From: Artemia franciscana
Taxonomy: Eukaryota > Arthropoda > Branchiopoda > Anostraca > Artemiidae
Direction of reading: 5' to 3'
Length of the DNA: 64,000 nt
Assembly (NCBI RefSeq): GCF_032884065.1
Contig: NC_088881.1
Location: 10,885,147 to 10,949,146, forward strand
Of the stretch, positions 25,035 through 36,700 are shown in pieces (position 1 is the stretch's first letter; each line of letters opens with the position of its first letter). A program made the translations under genes and the position numbers. The notes under the pieces are model-generated. The model worked only from the letters and a program-made list of their open reading frames with translations. It made no database searches and had not been told where the DNA came from.

Positions 25035-25220
25035 AACAATCTTGTTACCATAGCTGTTTGGCACATAACAAGACATGAAAAAACCAAAAAAGACTTGAAG
25101 GTGATACCTTATAGCACTTATTGCTCTTAGGTCCTGTAAGAAGTATTACCAATAATCTTGGAACCATAGCTATATGGGACTTGAATATATATAAAAGATG
25201 GCCTGAAGGTGATACTTATG
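25035..25220 (+). repeat. 110-bp tandem repeat, cluster 1
   Basis: The phrase GACTTGAAGGTGATACC starts near 25,092 and a variant returns near 25,201 (spacing about 109), with GTAAGAAGTATTACCAA and ACCATAGCTATATGGGAC between. Confidence 0.7.
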
Positions 25221-26011
25221 GACGTAGGCAGCCTCTTGTTTAGATGGGGGCAGGTGATTCTGTGATGGAGGGGGAGGGGCTTATAAATACTTCCTGAGGT
25301 CTTTTGAATATATGTCTTTGGAATATTTGCATTCTATATTTCACTAAAGCTAGGCCTTTAACATTTTGCATGTTCTACTGATTCTGCAATACTATAACAA
25401 AATATAGACGTTTTTTTTTAATATAGACACACTATCCTTTTTCGACTTTCCAAAAAACATAAACACCATAAAAGCGATTTGACACAAATTACATTACGCT
25501 TGGAGCTTCTTTTTTAGGAAGTCAATTCACAAGTTTACAATTCGGCAAAATAAAATATCAAAATTGGTAAGGAGGAGACCGGCCCATGTTTAGCCAAAGC
25601 ATACAATCTCAATATAAAAAACCCTAGGGGGGCTTCTAGTAGATAATAAAATCTCTAACAGATGGCACTGTGTGTGGTACTTGTCTGTTAAACGCAGCAT
25701 TCTCAAGCATTACGTGTATTTTTCTGATAGTAACATCAACGAAAAAGGGTTGCATACCTACAAAAACAAATGACTTGTCACATAAAGTATTAGAATTTTA
25801 TAAGTTAGGCTAATTATAGCCTAAATTATACAAATATCCGATTTATACAAATCGGAGGTATTGGGTATTGTTAGGTTATGTTGAGTTACTTTACCCACCT
25901 CCCTGTCCCTCAATGGGCGAATTTAAAACCCTAATCATTTTTTAAATTAACTAAGCATTGTATAAACCTAAGTATTCCGTTATGATTATCTAAGTTCACT
26001 TTTCGTGTAAA

Positions 26012-26197
26012 ATCAAAAAAGACTTGAAGGCGATACCTCCAGACACTTATTGCACTCAGGCTCTGTAAAAAGTATTACCAACAGTCTTGGCACCATTGCT
26101 ATATGGGACATAGTAAGATACGAAAAAAAAGAGCCTGAAGGTGATACCTTATAGCACTTACTACACCCGGGTTCTGTAAGAAGTATTATCAATCTTT
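26012..26197 (+). repeat. 110-bp tandem repeat, cluster 2
   Basis: Same unit as cluster 1, about 0.9 kb downstream: GACTTGAAGGCGATACC near 26,021 and GCCTGAAGGTGATACC near 26,132, spacing about 111. Confidence 0.7.
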
Positions 26198-27248
26198 TAG
26201 TACGTACACAGAGTAATAGGCGTGTCTTGAATATTGGCTATAAAATATTTTTCACAAACTTTAATAAGGTAGAATTCAGTCTCCCAGTGCCATCTTCGAC
26301 AAAGGAAAATACGGTGTCTTTTTTAAGTAACCGCTTAAGTGCTTCTCATAAAGAGCTATGATCGTATGTTTAAAAAAGTTATCCTTCTTAATGTGCAAAG
26401 CAAGTACTGCTGTTTGTCTTCGAAATTATTTATAGCAGTTGGGATTGGGTCGAGACCTTACATGCTGTGGCTGATAATCACATCATTCATTCTCACCATG
26501 TATCTCAATCTCCTTATAAATTAATTGTATTTCTTTCAGTGATGAATGACGGCTTAGTCTTTCCACGGATAAAAGAATTTGTTATTATATCAGTTCAGCG
26601 GATCTCAAGGATCTGTCGGAGGCAATTATTTCCAAAACATTGAATCCTTTTCTCAAGATACAGATCAGGGCAAACGGGGTCTAAGGAAAATATAGCTATT
26701 AGGAGATATTGATTCAAATAGGGAACTTCCAATGTAAGAAGAGGAGGAAACGTAAAAAATTTTTTCTAGGAGTTGAACTGTGAATAATTTGGGATTAAGA
26801 AATAGTTGGGAATTGCAAGCAAGACATAGGGACGAATTCTCAAGTGATATAAAAAATAATGTCAAATATGTACATTACGATTCAAATATTACGATTCGGT
26901 TATCTCTTAATTTTGAACACTAGCAAGGACATTCTCTAAGAACAACGAGAAACCGTTTTCAAGAAAAATTCCCCTCCCCGGGGAGGAGAATGGGTTTTGA
27001 CCCCCCCCCCAGAAATGTTCGTCCGACTCGTAAAAACATAACAAAAATGAATGTAAACAAATTTTTGATGTATTTTCAAAAGTTTTTTTTGTAATTATAT
27101 GTGGTATTTATGCATTTCACATTTTTGATGAGTTTATTAAAGTTTTTTTTTTGTAAAAAACGGCATAGTACTAGTCTTAGTACTAAAATATTGTATTAGC
27201 AAGTTAGGAAGCTGAGCGGATAGAGTCAGTTCCGCGCAACTAATGATA

Positions 27249-27650
27249 ATTAGTGATAACGAAAGTGGTAAAGTGAGTGGTAAAAAGAATGTTTTAAACT
27301 ATGACAAAGTTGTAGGAGATTATAAAGAAAGAATGAAAGCTTTTTGTTAAAATTTGGATGTGAAGGAAGATTGGTTTTGCAAAGAGGAGTTAGAGAGTTT
27401 TAAAAGGAATAAAAATGTATACGGCCTCGGGTTCTAGTATTTTGGTAAATTGGTTTCTGAAATACTATGGATGAAATATCAAAAATATGTTGCTACCATT
27501 ATGAGACTGATTTTTCAAAAAGGGGATAGTACATAGTGGTTTATGAAAAACTGAATTATGCCATTATATAGGCAAGGTGATAAAAGTAAATGTGGTAATT
27601 ATAGCAACATTAGCCTTCTTTCTCTAGGGAGCAGATTAGTAATGATGCCT
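27249..27650 (+). pseudogene. LINE reverse transcriptase N-terminal relic
   Basis: A worn + strand reading contains KEDWFCKEELESF, then LIFQKGDS, MPLYRQGDKSKCGNYSNISL and LSLGSRL. The last two match the RT block usually worded YKKGDKSxCxNYRGISLxSxxSKxL, which is motif 1/2 of non-LTR polymerases. Stops and frame changes break it, and it ends before the catalytic Asp boxes. Style and family agree with the LINE pieces at 2,244, 15,376 and 42,433. Confidence 0.6.
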
Positions 27651-27666
27651 CACTGGTTTGTAAGAA

Positions 27667-27738
27667 AGCCCTCTCCCTGGAGGCCATGAGAGCCCTATCC
27701 TTGGATTCCATGGGAGCCCTATTCTGTCATTCCATGAC
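27667..27738 (+). repeat. 24-bp minisatellite, three units
   Basis: Three consecutive 24-base units starting AGCCCT and ending in CCATGAG, CCATGGG and CCATGAC. Confidence 0.75.
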
Positions 27739-28909
27739 AGCTATCAGATGTTAATCGTGTCATGGATAATTTTTTCTAAGAGTTGCAGATATTAATTACG
27801 AAATTGGGAATATTTTTAAGCGAAAAATATGTTAAATATTAAAAAAAACCTTCAGGCCCCCCCACCAAATCCTGTTTCCTTTGATTGTTCTGATTAAAAA
27901 CCTAAGGGAGTGGGGAAATTCCTTCGGGGGCTTCTTAACCCCAAGATTTCTAAGATTGTTATATAATAGACAGTCTTTAAGAAACCTTGAGGGGCTTCTT
28001 TGCCCCAAAATTTTTTTGAATATGATTTAAACTCCTACGAGGCCCTAACAGCTCAAAATTACCCTTTGAAAATCTTCAGGGGGCCACCCCTCAAATAACT
28101 GCATATTCCTTACATCATCCATTACTTTCATGCTTTTCCACCCTTTAATGCCAGCAAATTTGCCACCATTTTCTGTGTAGAGAACCATTATAGACATCTA
28201 TTGATTTCATGGAACAAAAGATGGTTGGTATCCCGTTATTTCCAGGAAAACAGAAGCGTCATCCGCTATTATTCTAACGGAAAACCAATTCCCTTTGTAC
28301 CTGGGGGGAGGGGGTATGAAAAATGGTGTTACAAAGGAAATTTCATTGGTCTTACATAAGATTCTGAACTTAACACACGTCAAATTTTATATGGATATGT
28401 CTCAAAGATAGCAACAGGTAAGCCTTTCTTTCTATACCCCCCCGCACCAAAATTGAGCTGATATAATTCTCTATATTAGATAAATGCATTAAAATTCCTC
28501 CCTCCTGCTATTGCATGATTCTCACAATGATAGATATCCCAATTTTCTTGCAAAATATACGTTTCCTATTAAAAGCAAATACAAGCATATTCTAGGAGGT
28601 TGGTAAAAAGGTATAAGCTGTTTTACGTCGTTAATGATGTAAAGGCTTATTTTCTTCTGAACAGCCACTATTGAAATAATTTCATAGGAGGGGGCATCCC
28701 GTTGTCTACTAAATCAATGCATAAGTTGACTAGGCAGAAGGCAAATACTTACCATAGGACAGGTATCAAACATAATCGGACGAAAATACTGGCTTTTATA
28801 CCAGCTCCTCTCATCTGGAAAATTTAACCCTAAGCAAATTGAGTTACATAAATCTAAACCCTGAAGTGATTATATAGCTGTTTAACTGTAACGCATTCTA
28901 TAGCACACA

Positions 28910-28913
<4 letters not shown>
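27739..28913. other. Spacer, nothing assigned
   Basis: AT-rich with G- and C-runs. No gene or known element is seen up to the (TA)n tract before H3. Confidence 0.45.

Positions 28914-28956
<43 letters not shown>
28914..28956. repeat. (TA)n tract at 5' end of H3
   Basis: About 43 bases of TA immediately before the Helitron 5' TC. Confidence 0.9.
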
Positions 28957-28958
<2 letters not shown>

Positions 28959-29005
28959 ATATATATAAAAATAAGTTGTCTGTCTGTGTGTCTGTCTGTG
29001 GATCA

Positions 29006-29077
29006 GGTGACGTCATGTTTCTGTGTTGACTGACGTCATGAAATTAGTTGTCGTCATTTTTGCTTTGATGGTGACGT
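29006..29077 (+). promoter_or_regulatory. Three TGACGTCA octamers in H3
   Basis: Exact palindromes at 29,006-29,013, 29,029-29,036 and 29,070-29,077, just upstream of the Rep leader ATG (29,121). The spacing (23 and 41) is identical in H6. The octamer is the known CRE/ATF binding site; its use here is inference. Confidence 0.5.
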
Positions 29078-29120
29078 CATTCAAGATATTTAAGACATAT
29101 GTTCACGTAGAAATCTATTA

Positions 29121-29795
29121 ATGTTTAAGTTTACAATGACTGATGAACTTACCATGGCAAAAGCCGATGAAGATGCTCAAAGAGTCTATGCCAAAAAACT
29201 TGCTGCTGATAGAGAAAGTCAGAAAAGAAAGCGTGCCGAGGAATCAAAAGAACAGCAAGGAAACAGGCTTGAGGCTGATAGAGAAAGGAAGAACAGAATG
29301 CGTGCCGAGGAATCAAAAGAACAGCAAGGAAACAGGCTTGAGGCTGATAGAGAAAGAAAGAACAGAAAGCGTGCCGAGGAATCAAAAGAACAGCAAGAAA
29401 CAGGCTTGAGGCTGATAGAGAAAAAAAGAACAGAAAGCGTGCCGAGGAACTACCAGAGCAACGCGGAAGCAGACTTGCTGCTGATAGAGAAAGTAAGAAA
29501 AGAAAGCGTGCCGAGGAATCACAAGAACAGCAAGAAATCAGGCTTGCTGCTGATAGAGAAAGTAAGAAAAGAAAGCGTGCCGAGGAATCAGAGCAACCTG
29601 AAAGTTATCGCCTGACATTCAGGTACAACCCAGTCGATGATTATAGCTTGAGTAGATGTGTTCAAATCGGGACAATGTCTAAAATTTGTCCCTATTGCAA
29701 GGCCTTGAAATTCAATGGTGAAACAATGGGAATGTGTTGCGCCTCAGGAAAAGTTAAACTTCCTCTATTGGCTGCACCACCAGAGCCATTGAAGA
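29121..29795 (+). pseudogene. Helitron Rep N-terminal leader fragment in H3
   Basis: It starts with ATG at 29,121 (MFKFTMTDELTMAKAD). Six units of a basic, highly charged 23-residue repeat follow (type LAADRESKKRKRAEE), probably coiled coil, with a one-base deletion in the third unit that shifts the frame. Then comes the CPYCKALKF block with Cys pairs, a zinc-finger-like part of the N-terminus. At about 29,795 the sequence jumps to the helicase. In H6 the two joined points are GAAGAC (37,307-37,316 region) and GCAGAC (about 40,402), so a deletion of about 3.1 kb at an AGAC microhomology removed Rep catalytic and helicase N-terminal parts. Confidence 0.75.
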
Positions 29796-30680
29796 CGAAT
29801 GAGTGCTTGCCTGAAAAATTCTAATTTATGGGCACACGTAAAAATATTAAAATTAACTACAAATATGCGTGTCCGATTGCAAAACGATGACTCTGGTTAA
29901 ACATTTTCAGATCAATTGCTGACAATTGGAAACGGAAAGCTCCCAGTAGACTCAATTTCAGGACGTATACAACTACCTGCTGATTTCTGTAATTTAGTGA
30001 CGTCCAAAAATGAATTGATTGAAAAAGTATTTCCGAATATTCTAAAAAATTATAAAAATAATAAATGGCTAAGTGAAAGAGCGATTCTCGCACCCAAAAA
30101 TATAGACGTCCACGAAATCAACAATATTGTTTTGACCAAGATTCGAGACCAGGCAGTCCTTTACAAGTCAGTCGACACAGTTTTGGAACCAAATGAAGCG
30201 GTTAATTATCCATCTGAATTTTTAAATTCCATAGATCTTTCAGGGTTTCCACCACACGTGCTACAACTAAAAATAGGCGTACCAATAATACTTTTAAGAA
30301 ATATAAACCCACCAAAGCTTTGCAATGGCACTCGACTTGCCGTAAAAAAAACAATGGAAAACCTAATAGAGGCCACAATCTTGACAGGGCCTTTTGAGGG
30401 TGAGGCTGTTCTTATTCCTCGCATTCCCATGATTCCAACGGATCTGCCTTTTCAATTTAAAAGATTGCAATTCCCAATTCGATTAGCATTTGCAATCACC
30501 ATTAACAAAGCTCAAGGTCAATCATTAGAAAAATGTGGTATAGATCTTAATACTGATTGTTTTTCCCATGGACAATTGTACGTTGCATGTTCGAGGGTCG
30601 GTAAACCTGACAATCTATTTATATGCAGCGACAATTGGACAGCGAAGAATGTTGTATATTCGCAAGTTTTACGCAGTTAA
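29796..30680 (+). pseudogene. Helitron Pif1-type helicase, C-terminal half, in H3
   Basis: It opens with the NACLKNSNLWAHVKILKLTT block. A TAA at 29,898-29,900 replaces the glutamine codon present in H6. From 29,916 a frame of 254 residues runs to the natural end and includes [40 protein letters not shown] and [19 protein letters not shown], then [11 protein letters not shown], which are the motif V/VI blocks of Pif1-family helicases as found in Helitrons. Motifs I-III (Walker A and B) are missing, so no ATPase could be made. Confidence 0.85.
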
Positions 30681-30857
30681 TTTGTATTGTATCTATCTAT
30701 CTATCTATCTATATAAAAACGAGTTGTGTGTATGCATGTTTGTTTGTTTGTGAAAAGAGCGTTTGCATATGATGTCATTATTAGTACATACGGCTTTGTA
30801 TATGCAGAGACAATGGGAAAGCCGAGAATGTTGTATATTCGCAATTTTTACGTAGTT

Positions 30858-31520
30858 TAACTCCTGCAGACGAAATGAATGCTTGCCTAAAAAATTCTAA
30901 TTTATGGGCACACGTAAAAATATTGAAATTAAATAGAAATATGCGTGTCCGATTGCAAAACGATGACTTGGTCAAACAGTAGACTCAATTTCAGGACGTA
31001 TACAACTACCTGCTGATTTCTGTAATTTAGTGACGTCCAAAAATGGATTGATTGAAAAATTATTTCCGAATATTCTAAAAAATTATGAAAATAATAAATG
31101 GCTAAGTGAAAGAGCGATTCTCGCACCCAAAAATATAGACGTCCACGAAATCATCAATATTGTTTTGACCAAGATTCGAGACCAGGCAGTCCTTTACAAG
31201 TCAGTCGACACAGTTTTGGAACCAAATGAAGCGGTTAATTACCCATCTGAATTTTTAAATTCCATAGATCCTTCAGGTTTTCCACCACACGTGCTACAAC
31301 TAAAAATAGGCGTACCAATAATACTTTTAAGAAATATCAACCCACCAAAGCTTTGCAATGGCATGCGACTTGCCGTAAAAAAAACAATGGAAAACCTAAT
31401 AGAGGCCACAATCTTGACAGGGCCTTATGAGGGTGAGGCTGTTCTTATTCCTCGCATTCCCATGATTCCAACGGATCTGCTTTTTCGATTTAAAAGATTG
31501 CAATTCCCAATTCGATTATT
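30858..31520 (+). pseudogene. Second helicase C-terminal fragment in H3
   Basis: This partly repeats the preceding helicase block. It starts at the CTCCTGCAGACGAAATGAAT point, has a short deletion near 30,967-30,975, and from 31,030 gives a readable frame through [20 protein letters not shown] to LLFRFKRLQFPIRL. It then breaks into second-subfamily sequence before motif VI. Its differences from the first copy (for example PSGFPP for LSGFPP) agree with the extra copy in H5 (34,416-34,920), so the duplication came with the compound element. Confidence 0.75.
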
Positions 31521-31689
31521 ACGAGTTGTGTGGATGTATGTTTGTTTGTTTGTAAAAAGAGCGTTTGCATATGACGTCATTATTAGTACATACGGCTTTG
31601 TATATGCACAGACAATGGGAAAGCCAAGAATGTTGTTTATTCGCAATTTTTACGTAGTTTGAAACACATATATAAATCTATCTATATTC

Positions 31690-33160
<1,471 letters not shown>

Positions 33161-33279
33161 GTTGTCTGTGGGTCTGTCGAGTGACGTCATATCATCATGT
33201 CGTCATGAAGTTAGTTGTCGTCATGTTTGTTATGACGATGACGTCATTAAAGGTATTTAAGAAAGTCGTTCAAAGAAAA

Positions 33280-33479
33280 ATTTTTAATTGTCAGAAGATC
33301 CTGGACGGAAAAATGTTTAATTTTAAAATGACTGAAGAACCTACAATGGCAACAGCCGAGGAAGCTGCTCAAAAGACAAATTTTTAATTGTAAGAAGATC
33401 GTGGACAGAAAAATGTTCAATTGTAAAATGACTGAAGAACCTACAATGGCAACAGCCGTGGAAGCTGCTCAAAGAGTCT
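33280..33479 (+). repeat. 100-bp tandem duplication at the Rep leader start in H4
   Basis: TTTTTAATTG starts at 33,281 and again at 33,381, and both copies continue through GAAGAACCTACAATGGCAAC to GAAGCTGCTCAAA. Each contains an ATG in the leader position. Confidence 0.8.
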
Positions 33480-33595
33480 ATGCCAAAAAACTTGCGGCTG
33501 ATAGAGACAGTAAGAAAAGAAAGCGTGCCGAGGAAAAAATAAAAAAAAGGAAAAAACTGAAAAATAAAGGAGAAAAAAAACTAAAAAAAAATTAA
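33401..33595 (+). pseudogene. Rep leader scrap in H4
   Basis: A short frame reads MTEEPTMATAVEAAQRVYAK followed by one basic 23-residue-type unit (LAADRDSKKRKRAEE) and then runs into the A-rich array as poly-Lys. It is the N-terminal start of the Helitron Rep protein and nothing more. Confidence 0.65.
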
Positions 33596-34064
33596 AATAA
33601 AAATAACTAAAAAGGTAAAAACTACAAAAAAACTAAAAAGAAAAAAGAAAAAAACTAAAAAAACTAAAAAAAAGGTAAAAACCAAAAAAAAACTAAAAAG
33701 AAAAAAGGGGAAAAACACAAAAATTTATTTCATCATATACCAATTCAAAAACGAATGTATATACAGACCGGGACACCGGGAAACAAATGAAGACCGGGAC
33801 ACAGGGAATATAAATGACGACCGGGACACAGGGACACAACTACAACGGAGACGCCGGGGGGCACAGGGGGATATATAAATGACGACGGGGACACAGGGAA
33901 TGTTCGATTAGCAATCACCATCAACAAAGCTCAAGGGCAATCATTAGAACCATGAGGTATAACTAAAAAAACTTAAAAAAAGTAAAAAACTAAAAGCTTA
34001 AAAAAAGACCAATTCAAAAACGAATGTATATACAGACCGTGACACCGGGACATATATATATCTA

Positions 34065-34388
34065 CTAGCTGTTGGGGTGGCGCTTCGCGCCACCCCAACA
34101 CCTAGTTGGTGGGGCGCTTCGCGCCCCCCAAGCCCCCCCGCGCGCGTAAGTCGTTACGCGCCATATTAGTTACGCGCCATTGTAGTTGTGTCCCTGTGTC
34201 CCACCTGTGAATATAGATAGATTTATATATGTGTTTCAAACTACGTAAAAATTGCGAATATACAACATTCTTGGCTTTCCCATTGTCTGTCCATATACAA
34301 AGCCGTATGTACTAATAATGACGTCATATGCAAACGCTCTTTTTACAAACAAACAAACATGCATACACACAACTCGTTTTTATATAGA
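34065..34388 (-). mobile_element. 324-bp unit with its own TC and CTAG ends, inside H5
   Basis: Beginning TCTATATAAAAAC at 34,388 and ending at CTAG at 34,065, this is a complete-looking minimal Helitron of the second subfamily. H5 upstream of it has no other 3' end, so both starts share one terminator. Confidence 0.6.
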
Positions 34389-34415
34389 TAGATAGATAGA
34401 TAGATACAATACAAA

Positions 34416-34960
34416 TTAACTACGTAAAACTTGTGAATATACAACAGTCTTCGCTGTCCCATTGTCTGTGCGTATAAATAGATTGTCAGGTTTACCGACC
34501 CTCAAAGATGCAACATACAATTGTACATTGGTAAAGCAATCTGTATTAAGATCTATACCGCATTTTTCTAGTGATTGCCCTTGAGCTTTGTTGATGGTGG
34601 TTGCAAATGCTAATCGAATTGGGAATTGCAATCTTTTAAATTGAAAAAGCAGATCCGTTGGAATCATGGGAATGCGAGGAATAAGAACAGCCTCACCCTC
34701 ATAAGGCCCTGTCAAGATTGTGGCCTCTATTAGGTTTTCCATTGTTTTTTTTTACGGCAAGTCGCGTGCCATTGCAAAGCTTTGGTGGGTTGTTATTTCT
34801 TAAAAGTATTATTGGTACGCCTATTTTTAGTTGTAGCAGGTGTGGTGGACACCCTGAAGGATCTATGGAATTTAAAAATTCAGATGGATAATTAACCGCT
34901 TCATTTGGTTCCGAAATACAAATTAACTGCGTAAAACTTGCGAATATACAACATTCTTCG
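34416..34960 (-). pseudogene. Second helicase C-terminal copy in H5
   Basis: Two frames, separated by a small length change in the T/A run near 34,745, cover [20 protein letters not shown] through [20 protein letters not shown] to the natural end VVYSQVLRS. Several substitutions (SLRVGKP for SRVGKP, FTNVQLYVA) show relaxed constraint. It lies directly after the first copy in H5. Confidence 0.8.
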
Positions 34961-35920
34961 CTGTCCAATTCTCGCTGCATATAAATAGATTGTCAGGTTT
35001 ACCGACCCTCGAACATGCAACGTACAATTGTCCATGGGAAAAACAATCAGTATTAAGATCAATACCACATTTTTCTAATGATTGACCTTGAGCTTTGTTA
35101 ATGGTGATTGCAAATGCTAATCGAATTGGGAATTGCAATCTTTTAAATTGAAAAGGCAGATCTGTTAGAATCATGGGAATGCGAGGAATAAGAACAGCCT
35201 CACCCTCAAAAGGCCCTGTCAGGATTGTGGCCTCTATTAGGTTTTCCATTGTTTTTTTTACGGCAAGTCGAGTGCCATTGCAAAGCTTTGGTGGGTTTAT
35301 GTTACGTAACAATATTATTGGTACGCCTATTTTTAGTTGTAGCACGTGTGGTGGAAACCCTGAAAGATCTATGGAATTTAAAAATTCAGATGGATAATTA
35401 ACCGCTTCATTTGGTTCCAAAACTGTGTCGACTGACTTGTAAAGGACTGCCTGGTCTTGAATCTTGGTCAAAACAATATTGTTGATTTCGTGGACGTCTA
35501 TATTTTTGGGTGCGAGAATCGCTCTTTCACTTAGCCATTTATTATTTTTATAATTTTTTAGAATATTCGGAAATACTTTTTCAATCAATTCATTTTTGGA
35601 CGTCACTAAATTACAGAAATCAGCAGGTAGTTGTATACGTCCTGAAATTGAGTCTACTGGGAGCTTTCCGTTTCCCATTGCCAGCAATTGATCTGAAAAT
35701 GTTTGACCAGAGTCATCGTTTTGCAATCGGACACGCATATTTGTAGTTAATTTTAATGTTTTTACGTGTGCCCATAAATTAGAATTTTTCAGGCAAGCAT
35801 TCATTTCGTCTGCAGGAGTTGATCTAGGTATTATAGGTAATGTTTGCCTGAAATCTCCCGCAAGCAATATTAAGGTGCTGCCAAAGGGTTTCGACTTCCC
35901 TCGCAAATCTTTCAAGTTCC
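34923..35920 (-). pseudogene. Helitron helicase motif III-VI block in H5
   Basis: On the - strand this reads LKDLRGKSKPFG, LILLAGDFRQTLPIIPRSTP (the Pif1 motif with Gly-Asp-x-x-Gln), LTTNMRVRLQND, then continuously to the C-terminal end [20 protein letters not shown] and VVYSQVLRS. It is the longest uninterrupted helicase C-terminal block in the window (over 300 codons). Walker A and B are missing because the leader is joined straight to the block near 35,915, out of frame. Confidence 0.85.
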
Positions 35921-36291
35921 TCGGCACGCCTTCTTTTTTCACATTCTCTTTTAGCAGCAAGTCTGCTTCTGCGTTGCTCTGGTAGTTCCTCGGCATGCTT
36001 TCTGTTCTTTCTTTCTCTATCAGCCTCAAGCCTGTTTCCCTGCTGGTCTTTTGATTCCTCGGCACGCCTTCTTTTTTCACTTTCTCTTTTAGCAGCAAGT
36101 CTGCTTCTGCGTTGCTCTAGTAGTTCCTCGGCACGCCTTCTTTTTTCACTTTCTCTTTTAGCAGCAAGTCTGCTTTCGCGTTGCTCTGGTAGTTCCTCGG
36201 CACGCTTTCTTTTCTGAATTTCTCTATCAGCAGCAAGTTTTTTGGCATAGACTCTTTGAGCAACTTCATCAGTCATTATAAACTTAAGCAT
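35915..36291 (-). pseudogene. Rep leader in H5 with five 23-residue repeats
   Basis: It starts with ATG at 36,291 (MLKFIMTDEVAQRVYAKK). Five units of the basic repeat follow, alternating between RAEELPEQRESR and RAEESKDQQGNR endings, the last cut at RAEELE. There the sequence continues as helicase DNA in another frame. The joined bases in H6 (GCTTGAAAGATTT near 40,299) suggest a deletion at a short CTT match. Confidence 0.75.
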
Positions 36292-36305
36292 TAATAGAAT
36301 TCTAC

Positions 36306-36490
36306 GCGAACATACGTCTTATATAACTTGAATGAAGTCACGCCTTCAAAGCAAAAATGATGGCAACTAATTTCATGACGTCAGCCGAAACATGACGGCG
36401 AACATATGTCTTATATAACTTGAATGACGTCACCTTCAAAGCAAAAATGATGGCAACTAATTTCATGACGTCAGCCGAAACATGATGTCA
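36306..36490 (-). repeat. 92-bp tandem duplication in the 5' region of H5
   Basis: GCGAACATA at 36,306 returns as GCGAACATA at 36,398, and the following text (CTTATATAACTTGAATGA, GCAAAAATGATGGCAACTAA, TTCATGACGTCAGCCGAAAC) is present twice. Confidence 0.8.
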
Positions 36491-36585
36491 CCTGATCCAT
36501 CCACAGATCCACACACAGACAACTTATTTTTATATATATAGATTATATATATAAAAATAAGTTGTCTGTCTGTGTGTCTGTCAGG

Positions 36586-36657
36586 TGACGTCATGTTTCT
36601 GTGTCGACTGACGTCATGAAGTTAGTTGTCGTCATTTTTGCTATGACGGTGACGTCA
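36586..36657 (+). promoter_or_regulatory. Three TGACGTCA octamers in H6
   Basis: Exact copies at 36,586, 36,609 and 36,650, ending 44 bases before the Rep leader ATG. Number, order and spacing are the same as in H3. A role as CRE/ATF-type promoter sites is inferred from the known octamer. Confidence 0.5.
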
Positions 36658-36700
36658 TTAAAGATATTTAAGACATATATGTTCACGTAGAAATGTATTA

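Larger units (their letters stand above)
24815..27248. other. AT-rich spacer with 110-bp repeat clusters
   Basis: Apart from the two repeat clusters listed separately and a lone GTGGTACTTGTCTGTTA end near 25,673, nothing is recognised. A short + frame at 26,339-26,524 has no supporting features. Confidence 0.4.
34065..36542 (-). mobile_element. Helitron H5, compound non-autonomous
   Basis: The - strand 5' TC is at 36,542-36,541 and the 3' hairpin-CTAG end is at 34,065. Flanks are A (34,064) and T (36,543). Order on its own strand: duplicated 5' region with TGACGTCA sites, Rep leader with five 23-residue units, fusion to helicase motif III-VI, a second helicase C-terminal copy, a second-subfamily 5' end at 34,388, and the shared 3' end with two hairpins. 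Four bases left of it stands TCTA and right of it TTATATATATAAAAATAAG, so it may sit inside the 5' tip of H6. Confidence 0.85.

Noticed and set aside
29149-29385. - strand repeated frame opposite the Rep leader
   Set aside because: Antisense shadow of the 69-bp coding repeats.
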